From a virus, in IMG/VR virus record IMGVR_UViG_3300020404_000751, positions 1-33,302 of that record: a stretch of DNA of 33,302 nucleotides; one strand, written 5' to 3'. The notes beneath the pieces are model-generated. The model was given only the letters and a program-made list of their open reading frames with translations, was not told where the DNA came from and searched no databases. A program made the translations under genes and the position numbers. Below, one piece after another: positions 1 to 7,033 of the stretch; the stretch's first letter is position 1, and each line of letters starts with the position of its first letter.

Positions 1-102
1 GTTCCCTGGTGCGTATGCCTGCGCCCACCTCTTCAGCAGTCATCCGCAAGCCTACATTCGGCCTGCCAGATGAGCCGTACCATTCACGGTATCTGATAAG
101 CG
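1..102. repeat. Terminal direct repeat, left copy (circle overlap)
   Basis: Bases 1-102 recur at 33201-33302 with a single difference (C at 26, T at 33226). The terminase frame is continuous from position 1 into 33200, so this is an overlap of a circular assembly, not a gene duplication. The difference is synonymous (Val GTG versus GTA). Confidence 0.95.
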
Positions 103-1006
103 CACCGTCAGGAAAATCAGCATCATCGTCTGCCACAGCCCACCAGCCCACAGAAAACGGTGACGCGCTGCCCCAATCGAATGATCGAAACTTTGTCCAG
201 TGCTCTGGTATCTCAAACGGCCTGATAACGTGCAAATCACGTTTCCAAACATCGCCAAAAAACGAGCCTACAACTAAATCCCAATCACCTTCACGCAAAG
301 CCCTGCCCAGTTCTTCAGGCAGCGCACTGAAACTTGAGGCGTATGAAGGGTCAATATATTTATTATCCTGCATTTTTGCAGGGATATACATGGTGAGCCA
401 ACCCCTGTCTTTTTCGTTGTTGGGGTCACGCATGGTGTGGTCGTAGAAGTAACTTTCTGCCGGTGCAGGGTCGATATATAACGCTTTTAAAAAATTATGG
501 CTCTGACCGCCTGGGTTAGCTGTCATAACCAGGCGCGGCAAAAACTCTTTTTGTTTTGGCTCAAAACCACCCAGTCTCATACGCGATTTGATATAGCCCA
601 ACTGATACGGCGTAAGCTGCCCAGCCTCATCCACCAGGGCAATGTGTATTTCTGTCCCTTGGATGCGGTCACAGTCTGAGTCTCTTTCGAGATACTGAAA
701 CTGTATAGAACTGCCATTGAAAAACTCATATCGTTTGCGTGTCTCGTTAAAACTGCCTAACTCTTGCGGTAGTTCACGCTTCAAAGGTTGTATGTGGTTT
801 GCATCCAGTTCTGGCAGGCTGCGTCTGAAGATAAACGCTTGCAGACCAGGGTTTTCAAGGCAGAACCCAATGATATCCCAGCGTCCAGCGTGGCTTTTAC
901 CACCGCCAGCCGCACCACCGAACAAAACCTGCTTTGCCTTGCATTTATGCAGCAACGCCTGCTTTGGTTGCGGCGTGTACTCAAGTTTTATGGTTTTCTG
1001 GGCCAT
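1..1006 (-). CDS. terL: Terminase large subunit, N-terminal part (gene spans the circle junction)
   Basis: This is the motor of DNA packaging: an ATPase that drives DNA into the prohead, joined to a nuclease that cuts the concatemer. The reading frame starts at ATG 1006 and is open to position 1. Joined to 33200-32770 it gives a 478-residue protein, a normal TerL size. Visible motifs are a Walker A loop GGAAGGGKS at residues 30-38 and a Walker B with the catalytic glutamate, LVDEA, at residues 124-128. A SFDWGSAS segment looks like the first acidic strand of the RNase H-fold nuclease. The start codon overlaps the stop of the upstream zincin gene (TAATG), so the two are probably translationally coupled. 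The C-terminal part is annotated separately at the other end of the window. Confidence 0.95.
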   Translation of the reverse strand, partial: MAQKTIKLEYTPQPKQALLHKCKAKQVLFGGAAGGGKSHAGRWDIIGFCLENPGLQAFIFRRSLPELDANHIQPLKRELPQELGSFNETRKRYEFFNGSSIQFQYLERDSDCDRIQGTEIHIALVDEAGQLTPYQLGYIKSRMRLGGFEPKQKEFLPRLVMTANPGGQSHNFLKALYIDPAPAESYFYDHTMRDPNNEKDRGWLTMYIPAKMQDNKYIDPSYASSFSALPEELGRALREGDWDLVVGSFFGDVWKRDLHVIRPFEIPEHWTKFRSFDWGSASPFSVGWWAVADDDADFPDGALIRYREWYGSSGRPNVGLRMTAEEVGAGIRTRE

Positions 1007-2946
1007 TAGTCTTTAAAAAACCCGCCCTGCTGCCTCAAGGTGTTTTCCAATCCAAATGGCGGCGGGGTGTCCATTTGATCTATAAACTGGTCAGGCGGGA
1101 AGTAAGACCGTGTGAAACCATATTTTTCAGGGCCGAACGCCCTTGCCTGCACACCTCTTGCCTCAACCTCGCCAAGCGAATCCAAATAAATATTCATCTG
1201 TTTGTTTGGATTATTGCCAGAATATCTGCCGCTTGCCTCGATTTGGTCTAAACTACTTCTTGCGTTGCGAAACTGTGCAAATGCCTCATAGTTTTTGTCA
1301 GCAAGGCGACTGGCCTTGCCGTATTGGCTTTTTATCTCTTTCATGCTCAAGGTATCTGCAAGCCGTGCAGATGCTGGCATAGCGTCTCGTTCTTTTTGAG
1401 CTAGCTTTGCAAAAGCTGTTGAAATCCACAATTCCCGCTTCGGGCTTTTGCGCTTATTGTATTCAATACCCAACTCTTCACGGATTTCACGCCTTATGTC
1501 ATCGCCGTATTTGTACCAGTTCGCCTGGTTGAACAATAAACGTGGTTGGTGGCTGTCAAGAAGCGATTTTTGCTCATAATATTTTATGCGCTCTGCACCG
1601 CCCAAGTTAACTAAATCTGCTCTGGCAGTGTTGTAGGTATTATAACCAACCTGGTTGTTTGCTATTATTTTCTTTTTTGACCTTACGGCCTGAACTACCG
1701 CAACGTCTGCATTTGAGACATTTGGGTTTGAACCCCTGGCAAAACCCTCAATCTCTTGAACAGCATGTTGTATTTCATGCACCAATGTTGATTTTATGTT
1801 TCGTTTCAACGCCCTGCCCTTGGTTGAAATCCCGCCCATAATTGGACGCATGTCAGCAAGGTTGATGGTTATTTGCTTTGTGCGCGGATTGAAAGAACCT
1901 CTACTTGCATCATTGGTGTCAAACTTTATTTTAACAGGGTAGCTTTTAAGCTGTGGGTATGCCTTAAACAACTCTGGGTGGTCTAAAAAATCAGCAAGCG
2001 GTTTTGTTACACCAGCTTCTGTCCTGGGCAACGCACGTTCTAAAGCATCGCCTGTTATTTCGCTAAACAGCGCATCAGCGTCATCGTCAATGTCTAACTT
2101 AACGGTTGCTGGCCTGTCATCAATCTCAAACCTAAACTGATTGTCAGGCATTTTAAACAAGCCGCCTTTGCCTTCATCATCCTGCGTCATTCTGAAGATG
2201 GTGCGCTCGTCCGTGCCAGCAAACTTAGCTTCGAGTTCTGCGTCAGCCTGTTTTTGTAACTCCCCAACTTTGGATGTATTCGCATCCATCTGATCCATAA
2301 GAGCCCTTTTTCTGGCTGCAAGCTCTTCTGTACGCTCATCGCCCAGGCTCATGCGCCCCTTGGTAAGCTCAAAGTTAACGCCGTCATACTCCTTAATTAA
2401 TTTTTGTTGCTCTTCAATAACCTGTTGTCGAGCCTGTAAATTTTCACCCTTACGAGGAAACGTAGCGGCTGACTTACCAGCAAATATGCCAATAGCACCC
2501 TCTGGGATGCTCTGACGCAACAAATTAGCACCTGTTAGACCCATGCCTGCTGTAGACATGCCAACATTTGCAAGCTCATCGGCAGCAGATTGCGGTAACG
2601 GCCCGAACTGTGGGTTAAACCTGGGATCACCCTGCAAAACCTTCTTGCCTGTCTGATAAGCATCAACCAGACCCTTTGCAGCCCCTTGAACCATGCCTGG
2701 AACCGCTGGCACTACGTTGCCCTCTGGCGTTGTGCCAATAGGCAAAAACATGAAACTGTCTACTTTATTGCGGCCTAGCATGGCATCGCCTAAACCTTCA
2801 GCAAAGTTTGGCTGCTCTACATCACGCACAGACGGGCGCACCTTGCCAGCAAAGAACGGGCTATCACTAAACTCGTTGCCTAGCGCATCTGTCATAAGCT
2901 GCTGCGCCATCATGCGGCGAGCAAATCCAAGCGGTCTTTCAGCCAT
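1006..2946 (-). CDS. Polyvalent protein with a zincin (HEIQH) metallopeptidase-like domain
   Basis: A 646-residue protein lying between small and large terminase genes. The N-terminal third is Gly/Ala/Pro-rich with a hydrophobic stretch around residues 75-155, followed by a charged, probably coiled-coil segment (about 165-240). The C-terminal half carries FRFEID near 270, then LVHEIQHAVQEIEGFA with the HExxH zinc-binding signature at about 390-394. A LGEVEARGVQ segment near 592-600 could supply a third (Glu) ligand. This arrangement resembles the large polyvalent protein-associated domains, probably LPD23-like, of phage proteins delivered into the host. I chose ATG 2946 because CAGG lies four bases upstream; an ATG at 2958 has its AGG touching the start codon. 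Substrate unknown. Virion delivery is inference from the family and from its place in the packaging module. Confidence 0.7.
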   Translation of the reverse strand: MAERPLGFARRMMAQQLMTDALGNEFSDSPFFAGKVRPSVRDVEQPNFAEGLGDAMLGRNKVDSFMFLPIGTTPEGNVVPAVPGMVQGAAKGLVDAYQTGKKVLQGDPRFNPQFGPLPQSAADELANVGMSTAGMGLTGANLLRQSIPEGAIGIFAGKSAATFPRKGENLQARQQVIEEQQKLIKEYDGVNFELTKGRMSLGDERTEELAARKRALMDQMDANTSKVGELQKQADAELEAKFAGTDERTIFRMTQDDEGKGGLFKMPDNQFRFEIDDRPATVKLDIDDDADALFSEITGDALERALPRTEAGVTKPLADFLDHPELFKAYPQLKSYPVKIKFDTNDASRGSFNPRTKQITINLADMRPIMGGISTKGRALKRNIKSTLVHEIQHAVQEIEGFARGSNPNVSNADVAVVQAVRSKKKIIANNQVGYNTYNTARADLVNLGGAERIKYYEQKSLLDSHQPRLLFNQANWYKYGDDIRREIREELGIEYNKRKSPKRELWISTAFAKLAQKERDAMPASARLADTLSMKEIKSQYGKASRLADKNYEAFAQFRNARSSLDQIEASGRYSGNNPNKQMNIYLDSLGEVEARGVQARAFGPEKYGFTRSYFPPDQFIDQMDTPPPFGLENTLRQQGGFFKD

Positions 2947-3008
2947 GCAACCTGACATCCTGTAATTTTGTATAGACGGGCGTGTTTATATATCGGCTTC
3001 GTCTGCCG

Positions 3009-3074
3009 CCAGCCCAGGGGCTGGGGGTGTCGGCCAGGGGGCCAGATGAATCGTGACCCGCCACTAAAAGGCGG
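3009..3074. other. Cluster of short hairpins between terS and the zincin gene
   Basis: The 207-base gap at 2947-3153 holds no gene. It contains a 6-bp stem with a 4-base loop (3009-3024, CCAGCC/GGCTGG), a weak GGCC pair (3032-3043) and a CCGCC/GGCGG stem with a 7-base loop (3058-3074). None is followed by a T-run on the minus strand. They could form a leader structure, a processing site or part of a packaging site beside terS; nothing decides between these. Confidence 0.4.
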
Positions 3075-3133
3075 TAACACAGAGCCAGCAAACCGTTGCT
3101 GTGCCTTGCGTTGCTGTAAGACTTGTTACTACT

Positions 3134-3163
3134 AGTCCAGGTTTAGTCCAGTTTTAATTGGAC
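3134..3163. repeat. AGTCCAG repeats resembling the attP arm sites
   Basis: Two copies of AGTCCAG at 3134-3140 and 3145-3151 are spaced 11 bp, with an opposed TGGAC at 3159-3163. On the minus strand this reads ACTGGACTAAACCTGGACT, nearly the same as the paired repeats flanking the attP core at 12159-12179 and 12385-12400. It overlaps the stop codon of terS. Its role here is unknown. Confidence 0.55.
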
Positions 3164-3771
3164 ACAACCACAGGATCGCCGTCGCGCACGATGTTTATCT
3201 GTACTGCCACCCCACCACTTTTATGAGCATCAGAGCCAAACGTGGCGCGTTGTGTGCGCTCTAAATACCAGCTATCGGCTCGCCAGTCCTTTTCGCCTGC
3301 CCTGCCAATCCGCTGCACCCTGAGAGCCACAGCCGCGCTTTCAGCCGCGCGTGCCTTTTCACCAAACTCACTGTCATCATTCAACCATCTAGTCAGCGTG
3401 TTCTCATGCACTCCCACAGCTTGTGCCGCATGTAGCTTAGGCACTCCATCTGCAAGCAGGCCAAGCACTGCTGACTTCTTATCTTCCCTAACAGCCACGG
3501 TTGCACTCTGCGCTATCGGTTGCACATCTGTGCTTGGTTGCACTGGTTGCACTTCTGCAACTGGTTGCATAGCCTGGTTGCGCTTGTGCAACTGACGCCT
3601 TACCGCTGTCGTGATAGGCTTATCTGCAACCCAGCCCTCTTTCTTGCACCGCTTCTGTATAGCCTGACGGCTCACTTCATAGTCACGCGCTACTGCTGTG
3701 AAGTTCTCGCCATGAACCACACGCTGCTTTATCTCATCCCAATCTACCTGGGCTGGTTGATACTTACGCAT
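3154..3771 (-). CDS. terS: Terminase small subunit
   Basis: This is the DNA-recognition subunit of the packaging terminase. At 205 residues it has an N-terminal helix-turn-helix (ENFTAVARDYEVSRQAIQKR, about residues 22-41). A Gln/Pro-rich linker (residues 65-85) follows, then a second HTH-like region around VGVHENTLTRWL. The segment DWRADSWYLERTQRATFG is characteristic of TerS-type proteins. The upstream frame is open to 3816, but ATG 3771 has AGGA six bases ahead and begins the recognisable domain, so I chose it. Unusually, large terminase does not follow directly: a 646-residue zincin gene intervenes. The linker DNA contains five GGTTGCA heptamers (listed separately), a possible packaging recognition site. 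Confidence 0.85.
   Translation of the reverse strand: MRKYQPAQVDWDEIKQRVVHGENFTAVARDYEVSRQAIQKRCKKEGWVADKPITTAVRRQLHKRNQAMQPVAEVQPVQPSTDVQPIAQSATVAVREDKKSAVLGLLADGVPKLHAAQAVGVHENTLTRWLNDDSEFGEKARAAESAAVALRVQRIGRAGEKDWRADSWYLERTQRATFGSDAHKSGGVAVQINIVRDGDPVVVSN
3499..3582. repeat. GGTTGCA heptamer array inside terS (candidate pac site)
   Basis: Perfect GGTTGCA copies begin at 3499, 3518, 3536, 3545 and 3563, with a near copy (GGTTGCG) at 3576. Spacings are 19, 18, 9, 18 and 13. Most copies encode Gln-Pro on the minus strand, but the copy at 3499 sits in a different reading frame (Ser-Ala-Thr). The DNA word itself may therefore be what is kept. Some phages, such as P22, have their pac site within the small terminase gene. 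Confidence 0.5.
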
Positions 3772-3909
3772 AACTATCCTGTGAAGAGTGAAATGCCCCA
3801 ACACAAAGGCCATCATTGCGCTGGCGATGACGGTTGCTTAGGTTAGGACATTTCGGATGATATCTACATATTGTGCGATGTGAGCGGTTTGCCCCCACAT
3901 CTTAGAAAA

Positions 3910-3937
3910 ATGATACACGATTTCGCGCACTTCGCAA
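3910..3937 (-). promoter_or_regulatory. Candidate promoter upstream of terS
   Basis: On the minus strand TTGCGA (3937-3932) is separated by 16 bases from TATCAT (3915-3910), a good sigma70-type match. It lies in the 199-base gap between the DUF6362-like gene and terS, where a promoter for packaging and structural genes would be expected. It is the best promoter-like pair I saw between 3.8 and 4.0 kb. Confidence 0.5.
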
Positions 3938-3970
3938 CCCCCTTGATGTAAAAAATCAATATTTGTTGCA

Positions 3971-4354
3971 TTAAAGTTGATAGTGCAACCGAACAAGTGC
4001 ATCCATATAACGCCGCTTCACAGCCCTGCCATCCATGCCTAACCCCATAATCCTGGCTAGTTTTGTCCAGGGTGCGCCCCTAGCTTTAAACGCTGCGCTG
4101 TGTGCAACCGCCCAGACCAGCTTACGGTCATCTTCTGGCATTACTGTAGTCAGCCGCAAGGCTTCATCATACTCGCTTATCTGCCTGGCTGTAGGCCGCA
4201 AGACTGTCTCACCTATCTGCGTCCAGCCATACCCATGCCAATCCTTAACCACTTCAGGCCATGCTGCCAGCTTTGCTTTGCGTGTGGCTGGCGGTAAGCG
4301 TCTGTCTGTCTCTGCTGCTCCTAAGAACAAGTCATGCAGTGCGTTCACGTTCAT
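3971..4354 (-). CDS. DUF6362-like phage protein with C-terminal HTH-like segment
   Basis: A 127-residue protein. The pattern RLPPATRKAKLAAWPEVVKDW, followed by RPTARQISEYDEAL, DRKLVWAVAHSAAF and a closing HTH-like stretch (APWTKLARIMGLGMDGRAVKRR), matches my memory of the DUF6362 family. That family is found in alphaproteobacterial phages and prophages, often just upstream of terminase genes. Its biochemical role is not known. DNA binding is inferred from the C-terminal segment and from its place between a palindromic repeat cluster and terS. The start overlaps the end of the upstream gene by 23 bases. Confidence 0.7.
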   Translation of the reverse strand: MNVNALHDLFLGAAETDRRLPPATRKAKLAAWPEVVKDWHGYGWTQIGETVLRPTARQISEYDEALRLTTVMPEDDRKLVWAVAHSAAFKARGAPWTKLARIMGLGMDGRAVKRRYMDALVRLHYQL

Positions 4355-4619
4355 GGTAGGCTTTCTCCATCCCCTCTATAAACTTGCGTTGCTGAAAAAG
4401 GTGGCTCTCGAAATAGGCTTGCTGCACCTCTTTATAACGCTCAACAGACATTTGCTTTCGCATTTGCCTAAACACCTTTGCCTGTCTATCGCCCCAACTA
4501 TTTACTTTGCGCCGCTCAACAGCTTGCTTGTAACGTGGATTAGTGCGCTTTGCTGTGCGCTCAACCACAGAACGAATTGTTGATGGGTCTATTTTTGGGG
4601 TTGACGGATTTTCAAGCAT
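4332..4619 (-). CDS. Small basic helical protein, unknown function
   Basis: A 95-residue, Lys/Arg/Glu-rich, mostly helical protein that I do not recognise. It ends in the DUF6362-like gene and begins just downstream of the TAGCTAAGAT palindrome cluster, so it is the first gene after that control region. The start is uncertain: ATG 4619 has AAGG about 11 bases upstream, and an in-frame GTG at 4631 is also possible. Being adjacent to iteron-like repeats, it is one of two candidates in this genome for a repeat-binding protein, but no motif shows this. Confidence 0.6.
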   Translation of the reverse strand: MLENPSTPKIDPSTIRSVVERTAKRTNPRYKQAVERRKVNSWGDRQAKVFRQMRKQMSVERYKEVQQAYFESHLFQQRKFIEGMEKAYHERERTA

Positions 4620-4644
4620 CGATAAAATCACCTTCGGTGTTAAC

Positions 4645-4729
4645 GCTATCTTAGCTAAGATAGCTAAGATGAATCTTAAAAAATATAAAACGGTATGAGA
4701 TATCTAGCTAAGATATCTTAGCTAAGATA
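4645..4729. repeat. Palindromic/iteron cluster built on TAGCTAAGAT
   Basis: Four direct copies of TAGCTAAGAT start at 4652, 4661, 4705 and 4719. They sit inside a perfect 20-bp palindrome (4645-4664) and a perfect 16-bp palindrome (4714-4729). A third, imperfect palindrome (about 4698-4718) overlaps the second. The whole lies in the 132-base gap between the methyltransferase stop and the next start, in AT-rich DNA. It could be an operator array or an iteron-type replication origin. Confidence 0.8.
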
Positions 4730-4751
4730 CGGCCCCTTTTCCTGTTTGAGT

Positions 4752-5954
4752 TCAAAACATATTTGGCTGTACCCATGTTTTGTTAATTCTATCTGTGGCT
4801 ATGTCAAAATATTCTTGCTCCCGTTCTATGCCGATAAACTCCATGCATTCTGTCTTTGCGGCCAGTCCTGTTGACCCACTGCCCATGAATGGATCAAGAA
4901 CGGTTCCCCCCTTGGGTGTCACAAGCCTGCATAAATATCTCATAAGCTCTACGGGCTTGACTGTGGGATGAGTATTTCGCGCCACTGATTGATTACGTTG
5001 ATACGGGTTTTCAATTTGTTTATTTCTGCCATCACAACTATATTGACCAGCCTCTCTGCCGATTAGTCCAGTGTTACGCTCTTCTGTTGATGTCTTTGGG
5101 CAATAAAAGTATCTTGCCCACTCTTCTTGCAATCCATCGTGTATTACGTTTGCTGGGTATCTTCCAAGCGGATTATCTTCTTTCGGTTCTCTTGCGTAGT
5201 TTTTCCCACTCATTGAGTTGTTGTCTGATTCCTTTGATCCAGATTTTGACCAACCAGATACATCATCCGTTGGGTCTACTCTGCACTCATCAATATTCAA
5301 CGCACCAGTGCCATGCTTGACCACGTTATCTGCTATGGATTTCTCTGATATTGGCTTCCTTGCAAGCACTATAGGCTCATGGGCTGGCTTCAATGCTGTT
5401 CCCCAGCCTTCCCAATCACTTTGCCCTTTTGTTACTGTCCTTGTTCTGATAACTGATTGTGCGCCGCCCCCGAATGAATTGCTTGGCCTCATATCTCTAG
5501 TTTCGTGTTTTACAAATTCTCTTTCATTTCCCTCAATTTTATCAACGTACTTGCCAACATTCAGGCTTTTTGGAAAGCCAGAACCATATATCCACATGAT
5601 CTGGTCACGAATATCAAACCCTGCATCCTCTATTGCTACCGCCATGCGGTGGTAGGTGCGACTGCCAGAAAAGGCCAGTAAGTGTCCCCCCGCCTTCAGT
5701 AATTCAAAGCATAAACCCCATGTCTCTTTACGGAACGCAATGTCTCCCCCGTCCCATTCTTTGCCCATAAAACCCTTTGATGCCCTGACGAAAGCCCCGT
5801 CTTTCTGATATTTTGCTGGTGCGGAGCCTTCTTTGCCGTATCGCTCTGTCATGGATTTCAGGTGATATGGTGGATCGGTCACGACTGCGTCCACCGTCAC
5901 ACCTTCACCAATCAACCTCTTCATTTGGCTCAGGCAATCGCCATGAATTATCAT
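4752..5954 (-). CDS. Orphan DNA adenine N6-methyltransferase, beta class
   Basis: This enzyme transfers a methyl group from S-adenosylmethionine to a base in DNA. At 400 residues it has the catalytic motif TDPPY at residues 26-30, a THPTVKPVEL motif near 329 and the AdoMet-binding DPFMGSGSTG at about 354-363. DPPY before the FxGxG-type motif is the beta-class order, and DPPY rather than SPPY favours adenine. The middle carries a long variable region (about 140-300), presumably target recognition. ATG 5954 is preceded by GGAG at a good distance; the upstream gene overlaps by 50 bases. No cognate restriction enzyme is recognisable, so it probably protects phage DNA or marks it for regulation. 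The target sequence cannot be read from this window. Confidence 0.9.
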   Translation of the reverse strand: MIIHGDCLSQMKRLIGEGVTVDAVVTDPPYHLKSMTERYGKEGSAPAKYQKDGAFVRASKGFMGKEWDGGDIAFRKETWGLCFELLKAGGHLLAFSGSRTYHRMAVAIEDAGFDIRDQIMWIYGSGFPKSLNVGKYVDKIEGNEREFVKHETRDMRPSNSFGGGAQSVIRTRTVTKGQSDWEGWGTALKPAHEPIVLARKPISEKSIADNVVKHGTGALNIDECRVDPTDDVSGWSKSGSKESDNNSMSGKNYAREPKEDNPLGRYPANVIHDGLQEEWARYFYCPKTSTEERNTGLIGREAGQYSCDGRNKQIENPYQRNQSVARNTHPTVKPVELMRYLCRLVTPKGGTVLDPFMGSGSTGLAAKTECMEFIGIEREQEYFDIATDRINKTWVQPNMF

Positions 5955-6102
5955 CAACTTTCTCCATTATGACACTGTAAACACCATGATTGCCATAAAT
6001 ATGACTAGCGAATATGTATCCCTTCGCTTCATACTTTTGGATATCCTCATGCGATACAAACCTAAAAATTTGCCTATTCTTGCATTGATCTGTTTGGCTC
6101 AT
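5905..6102 (-). CDS. Small phage protein, unknown function
   Basis: A 65-residue protein. SHEDIQKYEAKGYIFAS followed by GNHGVYSVIMEKV resembles small early phage proteins that pair an 'EDIxxYxAxGY' segment with a 'GxHGxYSVLM' strand; no function is known for these. It starts with an ATGA overlap to the gene upstream. Its 3' end overlaps the methyltransferase by 50 bases and supplies that gene's ribosome-binding site, so the two are co-expressed. Confidence 0.65.
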   Translation of the reverse strand: MSQTDQCKNRQIFRFVSHEDIQKYEAKGYIFASHIYGNHGVYSVIMEKVDDNSWRLPEPNEEVDW

Positions 6103-6389
6103 AGATTTGTTTTTCCATACATTTTGACAATTTGCTGACTCATTTGCTCAAGCAGATAAGGCTCTGTAAGCAGCCCCCTGCCCCTCACATATTTTGGTAA
6201 AGCAACCCAAACACGGTCAGCATCCATCTGATCCTGGTGCGCTAAGTACATCGGCTCAATGTCCCAGGCTTCAGCAATCAGGAATATGCCCATGCCCTGC
6301 CTGATAAGCCGCCCATACTCTTGCTGGGCTATTCTGTAAGCCCATGCGCTTATATCCAACCCAACTTTATGGCGTTTACTAATGGACAC
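6099..6389 (-). CDS. Unknown protein
   Basis: A 96-residue protein that I do not recognise, with a mixed helical composition and no clear motif. The start is uncertain. The frame is open up to 6434, inside the upstream gene. GTG 6389 has GGGGAG about ten bases upstream and reduces the overlap to 11 bases, so I prefer it. It ends with an ATGA overlap into the next gene, consistent with a real member of the operon. Confidence 0.55.
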   Translation of the reverse strand: MSISKRHKVGLDISAWAYRIAQQEYGRLIRQGMGIFLIAEAWDIEPMYLAHQDQMDADRVWVALPKYVRGRGLLTEPYLLEQMSQQIVKMYGKTNL

Positions 6390-6612
6390 AGGCCGGTATC
6401 TCCCCGTTAAACACCGCAGCCTCATACTCGTCATCCGTCAAGTCACGGTAGCCATCACCTGAACAGTCATCGCAATCACCTTTGCCTGTTATGAGATAGC
6501 CGCCGTTCATAAAATCAATGACAGGCACTTCTGTCTCAACGCTGCCTGTGCCCTCACACACCTCGCACTCTGCAAAGTATTCCCAAACACCAGGGCGGCG
6601 CATGACTTTCAT
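6379..6612 (-). CDS. Small DnaJ-type zinc-finger protein
   Basis: A 77-residue protein with two CxxCxGxG-like knuckles, CEVCEGTG (Cys16, Cys19) and CDDCSGDG. Together they make the four-cysteine zinc site seen in DnaJ central domains and in many tiny phage proteins. No J-domain or chaperone core is present, so it is probably a small zinc-stabilised binding protein rather than a chaperone. I chose ATG 6612 because AAGGTGG lies eight bases upstream; the frame also permits GTG 6636. Confidence 0.65.
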   Translation of the reverse strand: MKVMRRPGVWEYFAECEVCEGTGSVETEVPVIDFMNGGYLITGKGDCDDCSGDGYRDLTDDEYEAAVFNGEIPACVH

Positions 6613-6616
6613 CACA

Positions 6617-7033
6617 TCAACCACCTTGAGCCTCACAAAGCTGCTGTGTAATTCTAGCTTGCGGCGTGTCGCGTAAATGCAGCAAAGGTTGCAGATATGC
6701 CTGCACCTGAGACAAACGCTTGGCTGTAACGCAGTAAACGCCGCAACAGCGCAATCTTTCTTGAATATCTTTTTGCTTGTCTGTAAGCCTGCCGCCCTTA
6801 GGCCGCTTTAGCTCGAACATGATTGGCCCTTTACAAGCCAGGTCAATCCAGCCTGTGTCTGGAACGAATATTTCGAGGTCAGGCCAGCCAGTAACCATCC
6901 CCAGGCTTTTCAACCTGACTTTATAAGCAACGTGCCGCTGACCTTCATTTGGTGAATGATGTACAACTGACCCCATCGGCAGGCTTGCCTTCAGCCAATC
7001 AACTACATGCTTTTGCAGTTCATCCTCTGTCAT
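6617..7033 (-). CDS. VRR-NUC domain nuclease
   Basis: A 138-residue protein of the VRR-NUC branch of the PD-(D/E)XK nucleases, which act on DNA and often on branched structures. Residues in order: Glu30 in PNEGQR, Asp52 in GWPDL, Glu74 and Lys76 in FELKRP, and Gln87 in LTDKQKD. All are in the positions expected for an intact active site. Stand-alone phage VRR-NUC proteins are about this size and are thought to process recombination or packaging intermediates. ATG 7033 overlaps the end of the Cro-like gene by 14 bases. No strong ribosome-binding site is visible, so translation is probably coupled to the upstream gene. Confidence 0.85.
   Translation of the reverse strand: MTEDELQKHVVDWLKASLPMGSVVHHSPNEGQRHVAYKVRLKSLGMVTGWPDLEIFVPDTGWIDLACKGPIMFELKRPKGGRLTDKQKDIQERLRCCGVYCVTAKRLSQVQAYLQPLLHLRDTPQARITQQLCEAQGG

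Noticed and set aside
3838-3900. A 20-codon minus-strand frame just downstream of the terS promoter, possible leader peptide
   Set aside because: No ribosome-binding site, a start almost at the predicted transcription start, and no attenuator-like hairpins that depend on it.
4035-4583. A 182-codon plus-strand frame
   Set aside because: It lies opposite two minus-strand genes with better composition, ribosome-binding sites and family resemblance; a shadow.
4645-4729. CRISPR-like repeats
   Set aside because: The repeat is only 10 bp, spacing is irregular (9, 44, 14) and there are no unique spacers or cas genes; palindromes explain it better.
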